In this document: positions 33,426 through 58,251 of the stretch, piece by piece
Layout: the number at the start of each line of letters is the position of its first letter
How positions within the stretch are numbered: position 1 is the first letter of the stretch
From: Cymbomonas tetramitiformis
Taxonomy: Eukaryota > Chlorophyta > Pyramimonadophyceae > Pyramimonadales > Pyramimonadaceae
Direction of reading: 5' to 3'
Length of the DNA: 64,000 bases
Assembly (NCBI GenBank): GCA_001247695.2
Contig: LGRX02003740.1
Span: 1-64,000, forward strand
Program-made: the position numbers and the translations under genes
The notes under the pieces: model-generated
Databases searched by the model: none
Told to the model about the DNA's origin: nothing
What the model saw: only the letters and a program-made list of their open reading frames with translations

Positions 33426-34039
33426 CTGTGGTCCAGGCGTGTGCACCTGTAGTTGTATGTGGCGATCTGCAGTGGGTGGCTGAGTGCGCGAATGACGCGT
33501 GCTGAGAGCTGAGTGCTGCTGACTGCTGACTGCTGAGAGAAAGTGAGAGGTGAAAGTGGAAGGCTGAGCTGAGAGTTGTGTTTTGGGAGCTGGGTTGAGT
33601 GCTAACTGCTGGGACGGTCGGTGATGACGACCATATTATTGCGACGGCTTGATGACAATGCGTTGAGGCTGACGACGAGAAGTTGGGGCTGTGGTCGCGG
33701 TGTTGTGATCTTGGGCGATGGCGGCTGAGTTTGGCACGCGCGATGTCAGAGACGTGTCTAAGTTGTGGGCTGCCGATATGGCGTACTCAGATGGCAGATG
33801 GGTTGCAAACTGAGCAGCATTCATGGCGTCGTGCTGCGTGGGTGCGTGGTGGATTGCGACACTGATCTCTTGCGTGCATATTCTGATGGCTGTGTGGGTA
33901 ATCCGATGGCTGCGGGGACGATCTGCTTACTGCGAGGATGACCTGATGGCTGTGTGGCAAATACAGAATGATGGCGTCGATCTGGATGTACGTGACATGC
34001 TGCCGCTGAGATTTAGACGCGCGTACTCGCGAATGTTGT
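33426..34039. other. GC-rich low-complexity DNA, no gene seen
   Basis: Simple GCTGA- and GATGGC-rich sequence between two tandem arrays. ORFs run equally in several frames, as expected from composition. Confidence 0.45.
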
Positions 34040-34600
34040 CGGTCTTCTGTGCGCGGCTGAGTGCGTGAGTGGTGACGGCGTAGTTCTCGTTGTACAGCTA
34101 TGCGGTTGCTGGAATATATACAGTATGTGCGCGCTTGCAGACGACGTCGGTCTGCGGTATGCGGCTGAGTGCGTGGGTGATGATTGCGTTGTTCTCGATT
34201 TACAATTGCGCGGTTGCTGAGATATAAATGTGCGCACTTGCAGACGACGTTGGTCTGCGGTGCGTGACTGAGTGCGTGAGTGATGGTGGCGTAGCTCTCG
34301 ATGGGTATGTGTGCGCGGGCTGCGAGCTAGCTGTGTGTGTGCGTGACGATACCGAAGTTCACGGGGCGTTGCTAACGACGCTCACATAATCCAGTTGCGT
34401 GCGCGCGTGACGATGTCAAATTTCACGGTACGCTGCCGCTGATGCTCATAGAATCCAGTTGTGTGTGTGCGTGACGATGGCGTAGTCCTTGATGTACATT
34501 CCTTGATGTACATGCGCGGTTGCCGAGATACGGATGTGCGCGCTGGCAGACGACGTCGGTCTGCGGTGCGCGGCTGAGTGCGTCTGGGGCAACGTGAGAT
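34040..34600. repeat. ~110-bp degenerate repeat array
   Basis: TGCAGACGACGTCGGTCTGCGG and the following GCGGCTGAGTGCGTGAGTG block recur near 34045, 34138, 34240 and 34545, separated by CGCGGTTGCTGAGATA-type sequence. A related motif, GTGCGTGACGATG, also repeats at 34340-34475. Confidence 0.7.
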
Positions 34601-35365
34601 GGGCGGCTGTGGTTTTGGTGTCTGGAGAATTTTTTGAAATAATATCCCCCCCGGCGGTTGGCGTAGAAAAATAATTATCTACAGTGACATATCATACCGG
34701 TGTTCCGTAATTGACACATGGTAACATTAATTTCATGATTTGTATATAACACATAACCTTTATTGTGTTCCATATTCAACATGTCACGTCTGTACTTTTC
34801 AAAATATATTAACACATTATATCGATACGGTTCATATTTAACGCATTGCCTTTTTGTGTTCCATATTATATTTGTGTCGGTTATCTATATTTAACATATT
34901 ATGTATTTTTTACATTTCAACACCTTGGTCTCGGAACACATATATAGCGATTACCTTTGTCGCTTCAAGACGACCTGGTGTGTAAGGGGAGGATGATGTG
35001 GCGGCGCCCTTTAAATATCCGTTTGACAGACACTGCTGTTGGATCAAACTATAATAGATCGGAGGACGTGCTTGGTTTCGGCAACTGTGCTTCTCTCTCT
35101 CCAGTTTCTGCAGCGGAATGCATGCATCTTCGGTGCGACCACCTCGTCATTTGGCGGTTGTGTGTCGCTTTGACATTTAATGTCTTATGTTCAGTCATTT
35201 TCACTTGGAGTCTTTTTTAAGGAGCCAAAGAGAATCCAGACCTAGATTTAAGTTACCAAGTGTGCAGCACACGACGCATGGACGATATCAGTGCATATGG
35301 ATAGTAATCGCCAAATGATAGCAGCAGGATAAGGTGTCGCTCTTCAACTATTCTACGCCAGAAGC
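34601..35365. other. AT-rich upstream region of the ATPase gene
   Basis: Sharp fall in GC after 34620. Repeated GTGTTCCATATT and TATTTAACA motifs lie at 34770-34930. The promoter of the ATPase probably lies here; no clear TATA box can be chosen among many. Confidence 0.4.
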
Positions 35366-49928
<14,563 letters not shown>

Positions 49929-50275
49929 ATATTGCGACTCGTGTACGAGAGACGCATTTCATGCATAGCATCATCGATGCTAGTGACTTTACACTATCAC
50001 AAATTCCTTTTAACATATTACGCGTGCATATGAATAACATTACTTTCGATGGGTAGTCTACACAAACACACACATGCACACACAACAACAACGATGCAGA
50101 TGGGCTCGGGTGGCTCAGCGAGGCTTAGGGGGTCCCATTCTCCACGAGTGAGCTCCGGAGAATCCGGATAAGTGTCCCGAAGTGTGTGCTGAATCCTTTG
50201 ATCCCCGGCGTGGGTACATAGTGCAGCCGGTCTTCTGTGGCTACAGGGTGTCAAAGGACTCGGTACAAAGATAAG

Positions 50276-50278
<3 letters not shown>

Positions 50279-50354
<76 letters not shown>

Positions 50355-50356
50355 CG
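50279..50356. repeat. Compound (CA)n(CAA)n microsatellite
   Basis: About 19 CA units run straight into about 13 CAA units, then CGACACCAACGACACC. Produces false Thr- and Val-rich ORFs on the two strands. Confidence 0.97.
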
Positions 50357-51332
50357 ACACCAACGACACCAACGACGACAACCCGGGTGTGCTCAACCGG
50401 TTTTGGATCGCCTGGATTTGAATCCCACACATGTTGTTTGAGATTCAATCCGCCGTCGTGCCTCGCCAAGGTCCAAGGAGACGGGCCCGAGTCTAATGCC
50501 ACGTCAACGCCATGTCATGCTTCCTACGTTGCATCTTAAATTTGCCTGCCCCGTCAGATGAAAACTCTTCGGTTTGTACCCAGGGTACTGCGACATATAC
50601 TCGGAGGATGTTTTTGTTTGAACGTGCAAAGGTACACAATTCTATTTTCATAGTATACTGGATCAAGGCCAGACTTAAATGTAAACGTTAGCTTGGTTCC
50701 GAGTGCTGCAGGCCAAACACTTCTCAAGTGCTCTACTTATTCACTCGTAACTCGGGTAGCTCAGTCAACCGACCTGACTACCCGATGTCATACCACGGCA
50801 CACCGTTCGATTTCTGATCCGATCGTATCTCGATTCCGATTTCATTTCTGATTCTGATTCAATTTTTTCGATTCTGATGTCCCATCGACAGGCTGTCCCG
50901 AAGACTATCATACAGTACTGTCATATTGGCATACAGTCATCGGGTCATACTGTCGACCACTGGACATCTGATACTCATTTTCATCGCCTTTTCAACCCCG
51001 ATGTGATTTCAACCATAATCCGGTGATCTGCCCAGGTGCCACGATGTCTATCATACAGTACTGTCATACTATCATACCCTGGACATCTGGTACTCAGCCT
51101 CTCCGTGGTTTCAAGCCCAATCTCACTGTCATCGCGACAATCCCCGATTACCCCCGATGACACACATTGACTCAGATATATCGGATCACGTTGTGCCTCC
51201 GGGCACAACTCCCCCCTAGGAGTGATCTACCTCCTGGGGTTACTCCGCTAAGGTTCCTGCCGCCTAAGTTCCAGTTTTTAGGTTCTCTGGTTCCTCTTCT
51301 ATCGTTGCTAGCCTTCCGGTAGCGGATCTTTT

Positions 51333-51456
51333 TTGTCGCATGGATGTTTTTTTTGTCGCAGATTATTTTGTCGCAGCTACGGCAGCAATGTAGCTGCAGG
51401 TCTGTTTTGTCGCAGCTGCGACAAAATATATTTCTAGGGGGTATTTTGTCGCAAAA
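51333..51456. repeat. TTTTGTCGCA repeat cluster with a 22-bp perfect palindrome
   Basis: TTTTGTCGCA occurs several times in 125 bp. At 51405-51426 it meets its own complement (TTTTGTCGCAG followed by CTGCGACAAAA) to form a perfect 22-bp palindrome. Confidence 0.85.
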
Positions 51457-52446
51457 ACTTTTCAAACCTAGTAGTTTATGTTCTAGGACCAAAGCAAATT
51501 ACCTTACTTTACCTTACTTTACCTTACTTTAAACAAACAAAAATCGAATCCCAACGGGTGATACGAAGAAATGTCTAATCTGACGATCACCAAACGATAA
51601 CAATGACAACGTCAGGTCCGCCAGGTTCGCCAGGTCCGGTCCGCCTCTGTTGGTATTCTTTCACTGCACGGATTGTATTCTTTGTATGAATACAAAATAT
51701 AAACGAATGATGAGACGGTCGAACGATCAGATTTCAGAAGGCCTACAGGCCTAGCGGAGATCTCAAAATTGAGATCGACCAAGCCTAGTATCATGGTATC
51801 ATGTTCATCAATCATGGTGTCCCTTTTGACTTTTAAAACTTTTTGGGGATCCTTTTCGCTTTTGTCTAGTGGCATTTTCGACCAATCACAATGTTAAGGA
51901 TGTGTCACACATATGTAGTCGACAACATCGTTATACATCATCTCCGAGCGATTTTCGGCACAAGGGTGCCCATTGGGAGAATCCATAGCATGCTACTTGT
52001 GTACCCTAACCTACCATGAGATTGATTAGTGTAATCACACTTGTAGGGTTGGGTTTAACCGCAACTTATCCCACATGCCATCATGCCAACAGGTTTATTG
52101 TCACATACATGATTAGATGTGATATATATATATATATATATATATATGATTTGAGTGATCGCTAGCTTGTTCATCGGCCAATGTGTGCTTTTAAAAAATT
52201 CAAAAAGAGAGGACACCATCTTAGCGACGACACAACAATGGAATGTAACAAAAAATGCGACCTTAGTGGACTTGTGCATCCATTGGGAAGGTTACACGTG
52301 GTCTATTGACCAATGGGGCACTAGGCAACCTAGTTTGGGTCCTAAAGACAATACCTTTTGATTGGTAATGTCCCTGGAGCACAAGAAGACGCTGAAAAAA
52401 ATATGGCGTGAAAGTACTTGTCATAGTACTTTAGACGCTGAAAGTA

Positions 52447-53070
52447 CTATGCCAAGTACCACGGGGCAGTAGCCAAAAGGGGCGCAAAACCGATGTCCTC
52501 CGTGACAAATGCGGTCTGCAACGCAGAAACCATCCTCGTGAGGAGGGCCGATGCGTGGCACTCAGTCCCGGAAAACCGCCCCTCCTTGTTCTCGAATGAT
52601 TTCTGACGAGCGGACTTGGAGACCTTCATGTCGAAGTGTTCTCGTTGAAGTGTTCGTACAGAAGCGAGGAATGTAGCTCCCGCTGAATTGGCAGCCGGTT
52701 GAGCGGCTGGCGGTGTGGCTGGAGTGTTGGCATGTCTAGCAGCTTCTGAATCGAAAATCGTTGCTAATGCGCGGCGGGGATGCGGCATGCTGGAAGTGGC
52801 TCGTGTAGCGGCAACCATTATGAGAAGGACTGAAGGGGCGGGTTGAGGCAATGAAACGGGCGTGAGAGAAGTGGCAGTCGCGGGCGGCCAAGAAATGTGC
52901 GGGTCGTCGATACAGCAGTCGCAAGAGATCAAAGAATCCCGGAAAGTCGTGTGGAGGAGGCGGCAAATACGTAACGGTGTGGTAGCCAACCAGAAATCGT
53001 AAACGACCAGGCCGACGTTAAATTCCGTAAGAAACATTGTCTCAAAGCGCTTCGGCGTGCAGTAAATCAA
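52447..53070 (-). CDS. Hypothetical protein
   Basis: 207-residue minus-strand frame starting MIYCTPKRFETM. The N-terminal half has Cys/Leu-rich hydrophobic sequence; the middle is Ala/Pro/Thr-rich; the C-terminus (from LQREHFDMKVSKSARQKSF onward) is charged and protein-like. No family recognised. The region is GC-richer than its surroundings. It may be part of a mobile element or a single exon. Confidence 0.3.
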   Translation of the reverse strand: MIYCTPKRFETMFLTEFNVGLVVYDFWLATTPLRICRLLHTTFRDSLISCDCCIDDPHISWPPATATSLTPVSLPQPAPSVLLIMVAATRATSSMPHPRRALATIFDSEAARHANTPATPPAAQPAANSAGATFLASVRTLQREHFDMKVSKSARQKSFENKEGRFSGTECHASALLTRMVSALQTAFVTEDIGFAPLLATAPWYLA

Positions 53071-54019
53071 CCCATAAAATTCGGGCCATAACCGTGACTG
53101 CCGGCACTCTCACGCGCGGGAGCGCCTCACCCCATCCCAAGCGTCCGGGCTTAGCCATTCATGCTGGCAATCTCGCAGTGGCTAAATAAAGCGTAAGTGG
53201 GGCCAAACCTGGCAGATATATAGTGCTGCTGATATATCTATATAAGTTGAGATTAAACCCCGAGTTAAGGGTTTCGGAAACAGAACGATAAAGTGTGATT
53301 GTTATAACGGAGATAAACATAAATACCTAACGGGTGTTTCGCACCTACTGGCGACGGTCACTCAACCTACTTTAGGAAGTGACATGTGACAGTTTCGGAT
53401 GTCACGGTGTCACATCCAGAAGGTATTGCCATGGGCTTACGCCAGTCTTTGGTGGGCTTGAGGGGGGCGGTGGGGGGCGGGTGTGGTGGTTGATGGGAGG
53501 GGCGTGGGAGCATGGGGTGCCGACCATCATGAGCGCGGAGGTTACCGATTTGACGTTGTAGTTAGTCTCGACCAATGGGATAGGATTGGTTGTCATGGCG
53601 GCTGTTGTAGAGTTAGATTAGTTGGATTCTCCATTTTTGTGCTAGCCGGGGGAAATTTTAGGGCAGGGACTGCCCTTGACCTTGTATGGTAGCCGGGGGC
53701 GATTTGGCTCCCCGGGGAAAATTAATCTAAGTCATATATCCTTAACACTGTGTCACATTTTGAATGACACAGTATGACACTAGACGAATAAAATGACACC
53801 ACCTCTCAAAAATCGGCTCTAAACACTAAAGCCTATGAAATCGTTGCGATCAGTCTGGAGGTCCAGACCGTCGCGTCGCGTCGCTCGCTCACGCTCGGTA
53901 AATAAATATAATCATCAGTGATAATCAATTAATCATCAGGAATAATCAATAATTATAACGGGCCTCACACTCGACTGAAGACAAGACGAAGAGTCCACAG
54001 TGACAGTCCTAATATAATA
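53071..54019. other. Spacer, no gene seen
   Basis: G-rich stretch at 53460-53510; AATAATCA repeats at 53910-53960. Nothing coding supported. Confidence 0.45.
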
Positions 54020-54316
54020 AATGGGACAGGGTACGGGCGCTGGGAACTTGACAAAGACACATACTGACTGCATATCACGACTGCGTCTATCGCGTGAGAG
54101 ACAGCGACACAGTGACCGCAATGAACGTCGCCGGCAGCAGACGGTGAACACATCGACATCGCGGACACCATTGCCGCTGCCGTTGCGTGACTGCTTACTG
54201 TTACTCGTTGACCCATCCCAATCCGCAATTGCATCGTAAAATTCTTCACAGACAGCTACGTAATTTCATCAACGTTCCTCCGCCTCATGGGGCGAACGGT
54301 GCTGTGACTGCTGTGA
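54020..54316 (+). repeat. ~300-bp repeat, copy A
   Basis: Also present inverted at about 55439-55735 (copy B) and direct at 56006-56296 (copy C). Shared words include GGGTACGGGCGCTGGGAAC and CACCGTTCGCCCCAT (complement). Copy B alone has an 11-bp insertion near its centre. Confidence 0.9.
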
Positions 54317-54323
54317 CAGCACA

Positions 54324-54587
54324 TCAAGGTATGGTTTACTGGAGGTCAACATTAGCACAAAAAATTGCAGATCTAGATCTCGAGATATACGTGTTTTTAG
54401 TTGGTGCTTAAGTATGGTTAAGTATGGGAGATTGCGGAACGGTATCGACCATAGCTTCGTCATGCCTTAACCACTTGACTCCCCGAAGTGCATAATATGT
54501 TTAGATAGGTTCAGCCAACCTATTTATCAAATAAAAATATTTGAAAATTTTTATGCTAATGTTGACCTCCAGTAAACCATACCTTGA
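54324..54587. mobile_element. MITE with perfect 34-bp terminal inverted repeats
   Basis: Left end 54324-54357 (TCAAGGTATGGTTTACTGG...) is exactly the complement of 54554-54587. The 264-bp unit is non-coding and carries a GTATGGTTAAGTATGGGAG word similar to sequence near 44850 and 48930. CA lies on both outer sides, so any target duplication is only 2 bp. It separates repeat copy A from the 184-bp array. Confidence 0.88.
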
Positions 54588-54589
54588 CA

Positions 54590-55139
54590 TCTGCCTTAGA
54601 AATATATTGCGCGTTTCGCGCACAAGTAACTTGAAGCCTTGAGCTTCAGGTAACTTAAAGATACATCTCTTGGTAGTATGTGTGCCAAGTTTCGTGCTCT
54701 AGGACGCACGGGAAGCCCTCGGCTGTTTGGCATCTTTGGGTTTGGGTTCGAACCCAAACCCAAACCCAAAACATCCGCCTTAGAAATATATTGCGCGTTT
54801 CGCGCACATGTAACTTGAAGCCTTGAGCTTCAGGTAACTTAAAGATATGTATCTTGGCAGTATGTGTGCCAAGTTTCGTGCTCTAGGACGCACGGGAAGC
54901 CCTCGGCTGTTTGGCATCTTTGGGTTTGTGTTCGAACCCAAACCCAAGCCCAAAACATCCGCCTTTAAAATAAATGGCGCGTTTCGCGCACAAGTAACTT
55001 GAAGCCTTGAGCTTCAGGTAACTTAAAGATATGTATCTTGGCAGTATTTGCGCCAAGTTTCGTGCTCTAGGACGCACGGGAAGCCCTCGGCTGTTTGGCA
55101 TCTTTGGGTTTGGGTACGTTCGAACCCAAACCCAAAGGC
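54590..55139. repeat. 184-bp tandem repeat, three copies
   Basis: Units start TCTGCC/TCCGCC at 54590, 54774 and 54958. Each contains CGCGTTTCGCGCACA, a CTTGAAGCCTTGAGCTTCAG hairpin, and a palindromic block of TTTGGG repeats meeting CCCAAA repeats around TTCGAA (30 bp and perfect in the first unit). Confidence 0.92.
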
Positions 55140-55735
55140 AAAGGGATAGGACAGTTTCGTAGATTCTGTCCCGATGCCTTTGCAACCTCGCATGCTAACT
55201 CATATTATAATGAATATTCAACATTCAAGCGTTGGATACCCCACGCCAACGGGAAGCGCTCGGCTGATTTGTTATTTGGGTATGCGCACCCAAATGACAA
55301 AAAAACGCATCTTTGAAACTCGTTAGTTTCAAAGATGCGTGGCCGATGCCTTCGTGCTTATGCGTGTATATTTCATATGAAATATGCCATGGAATAAATG
55401 TGAGTATCCCGCACAAACGGGAAGAGCTCACAGCAGTCACAGCACCGTTCGCCCCATGAGGCGGAGGAACGTTGACGAAATTGCGTAGCTGTCTCGGAAG
55501 AATTTTACGATGCAATTGCGGATTGGGATGGGTCAACGAAGAACGAGTAAGTAGTCACGCAACGGCAGCGGCAATGCCCTTTCAATGGTGTCCGCGATGT
55601 CGATGTGTTCACCGTCTGCTGCCGGCGACGTTCATTGCGGTCACTGTGTCGCTGTCTCTCACGCGATAGACGCAGTCGTGATATGCAGTCAGCATGTGTC
55701 TTTGTCAAGTTCCCAGCGCCCGTACCCTGTCCCAT
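54890..55735 (+). repeat. Large inverted repeat, left arm
   Basis: Complement of 56006-57110. Covers the end of the second and all of the third 184-bp unit, a unique stretch (55140-55430) and repeat copy B. The 55736-56005 centre is unpaired. Identity is high, about 97-98% by eye outside the MITE. Confidence 0.9.
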
Positions 55736-56005
55736 AATAAAGACTCTGAGACAGCAGACACAGACACTCGACTGTGAGTGTCACCGAGTAGAGTGGTGAG
55801 TGAAGACTGATATCCACACTAGGCCAGTCGATATAAAGATCTCCACTACACTAGGCCTGCGACCGAATATTTGACGTCATTTTGCGATCGGACGTATTCG
55901 TATTTCGTTTTGGTGACACCCGAATGATTCCCTTCGATCTTCACTCACGCTCACGAGCGGCGCGGCGGCGATGACGGTTCGTTTTCGGAATTTGCGATTT
56001 TCGAA

Positions 56006-57110
56006 GGGTACGGGCGCTGGGAACTTGACAAAGACACATGCTGACTGCATATCACGACTGCGTCTATCGCGTGAGAGACAGCGACACAGTGACCGCAATG
56101 AACGTCGCCGGCAGCAGACGGTGAACACATCGACATCGCGGACACCATTGCCGCTGCCGTTGTGTGACTACTTACTCGTTCTTCGTTGACCCATCCCAAT
56201 CCGCAATTGCATCGTAAAATTCTTCACAGACAGCTACGCAATTTCATCAACGTTCCTCCGCCTTATGGGGCGAACGGTGCTGTGACTGCTGTGAGCTCTT
56301 CCCGTTTGTGCGGGATACTCACATTTATTCCATAGCATATTTCATATGAAATATACACATAAGCACGAAGGCATCGGCCACGCATCTTTGAAACTAACGA
56401 GTTTTAAAGATGCGTTTTTTGTCATTTGGGTGCGCATACCCAAATAACAAATCAGCCGAGCGCTTCCCGTTGGCGTGGGGTATCCAACGCTTGAATGTTG
56501 AATATTCATTAAGGTTTTAATTTTCCGGGAGCAAATTTTGATTGTTTCCGGAATAATTAACTTTCGATTTTCCCCGTAACAACGGATTTTGGCTACGGAC
56601 AAGCATATTTAGGGTTTAGTGAGAGTTTATGGGGTTTATCCAGTAGCCAGGCACCCCAAAAACCTAACACTAAACCCTAAATATGCTTTCCCGTAATCAA
56701 AATTCATTGTTACGGGGAAAATCACAAGTTAATTGTTCCGGAAACAATCAAAATTTGCTCCCAGAATAATATAGTTCCTATTCATTATAATATGAGTTAG
56801 CATGCGAGGTTGCAAAGGCATCGGGACAGAATCTACGAAACTGTCCTATCCCTTTGCCTTTGGGTTTGGGTTCGAACGTACCCAAACCCAAAGATGCCAA
56901 ACAGCCGAGGGCTTCCCGTGCGTCCTAGAGCACGAAACTTGGCACACATACTGCCAAGATACATATCTTTAAGTTACCTGAAGCTCAAGGCTTCAAGTTA
57001 CTTGTGCGCGAAACGCGCCATTTATTTTAAAGGCGGATGTTTTGGGCTTGGGTTTGGGTTCGAACACAAACCCAAAGATGCCAAACAGCCGAGGGCTTCC
57101 CATGCGTCCT
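56006..57110 (-). repeat. Large inverted repeat, right arm (with inserted MITE)
   Basis: Complement of the left arm, starting at copy C (GGGTACGGGCG) and interrupted by 56511-56779. It ends at GCGTCCTGGAAC (57110), exactly where the polymerase frame begins. Confidence 0.9.
56511..56779. mobile_element. Hairpin MITE inserted in the right arm, 7-bp duplication
   Basis: 269 bp with inverted arms of about 110 bp (GGGAGCAAATTTTGATTG on the left, its complement on the right) and a ~35-bp loop. ATTCATT flanks it at 56504-56510 and 56780-56786, while the left arm of the large inverted repeat has the empty site. The arms include a TTTAGGGTTTAG word. Confidence 0.92.
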
Positions 57111-57111
57111 G

Positions 57112-58251
57112 GAACTTTTACTTAAAGTAGATGTAAATTCCAAAGGTTATGATATAAAGAATATGATGTGGCGCAAGGAACAAACCAAATTGAAGAAGAT
57201 GCATAAGTTTATGAGTAAAAAGACACATATGAACACCATAACTTACAAAAAAGCACCATACAATTTAGGTAGATATTACCCGGTGAGAGATAAGTGTAAT
57301 ACTTGTTGTTTCCAAAATCAATATAATGTTATCCGCCGACTTGTTTATATGGACGGAAACTACATTTCATTTGATTTAGAAAATGCGCATCCAACAATCA
57401 TATCTCAATTGTGTGAGAAGTATAACATTGAATGCTCGGCAATAAACGATTACATTGTGAATAGAGAAAGTATATTTTACAACATTCAACAAAGTTATAA
57501 TGTGAGTAGAGCTAATGCAAAACACTTGATGTTGATATTGACATTTGGAGGCTCATTTCAAACTTGGTTAGATGAACTTAAACTTCCTAAACATCAATAT
57601 ATAGATTGTATAAAACAATATGAAGACCAAATAAAAAATATATTAAAAAATGAAGCCCTTGAGCACTTTCCAAAATTTGCAAAAGCCTTACAAGTAGCTT
57701 GTGAAGTAAAAAATAAGACAAAAGAAATGGCAAAATTCAGGAGTGCATTGGGGTTGTATATTCAAGAAATAGAGAGTCGGATGATGATGTGCATATATGA
57801 CTATTTGGTGACGAATACTAAAATGAAGCCTGCGGCACTAATCCACGACGAGATTTTAATATATAAAGACGATAATGTCGACATTGACAAAGTAATAAGC
57901 GAGTTGAAAGTATGTATAAAAGCACACACGTGTTTTGAAATGCAATTGAAATGTCAAGCAACTTCCGCCACGGATGAAGATTGTCGATGGCTTGAATCCC
58001 ACCAACCTTTCATCGATGACATAGATGAACGACGTAGTGACCAAGTACATTGTGACCTAATACTCGAACAATTTCAAGACCAAATTTTTATCACACCATT
58101 GGGGTTAATGATATATGACGAAGAAGACGGTAGGTGGACACTTGATAAACATAAAGGGAAAGGTTTGCATTTAAAAATCATTGAGCGCAACTACTCCAAA
58201 ATATTTATAAATGTTAGTTCCAAAGATGAGTCAAAATCTTTTATGAGTTGA
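57112..58251 (+). pseudogene. TVpol-type family-A-like DNA polymerase, 5'-truncated, ends in-frame UGA
   Basis: Open frame enters from the inverted repeat (formal ORF start 57037), so true polymerase sequence begins about 57112 without its own start. Motif A is ISFDLENAHPTI (57364 on), with the catalytic Asp. Motif B is ANAKHLMLILTFGGSF (57511 on). Motif C is PAALIHDEILI (57832 on), the His-Asp-Glu triad of family-A-like enzymes. A ~100-residue linker leads to UGA at 58249-58251. The N-terminal part expected of TVpol proteins is missing. The frame then continues, uninterrupted, into the helicase. Confidence 0.7.

Larger units (their letters stand above)
49929..52446. other. Repeat-rich spacer, no gene seen
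   Basis: Two stretches with tRNA-like A-box words (GGTGGCTCAG at 50109, GGTAGCTCAG at 50754) suggest decayed SINEs. A TA run lies at 52123-52147. Members of other repeat families may be hidden here. Confidence 0.45.

Noticed and set aside
32307..34068. ORFs on both strands in the GC-rich repeats
   Set aside because: Low-complexity translations that follow the tandem repeat period; no domain.
50100..50520. SINE with tRNA-like head
   Set aside because: A-box-like words exist, but the B box is about 300 bp away across a microsatellite, and no second copy or tail was found; too weak to annotate as an element.
50237..50539. Thr-rich and Val-rich ORFs
   Set aside because: Translation of the CA/CAA microsatellite.
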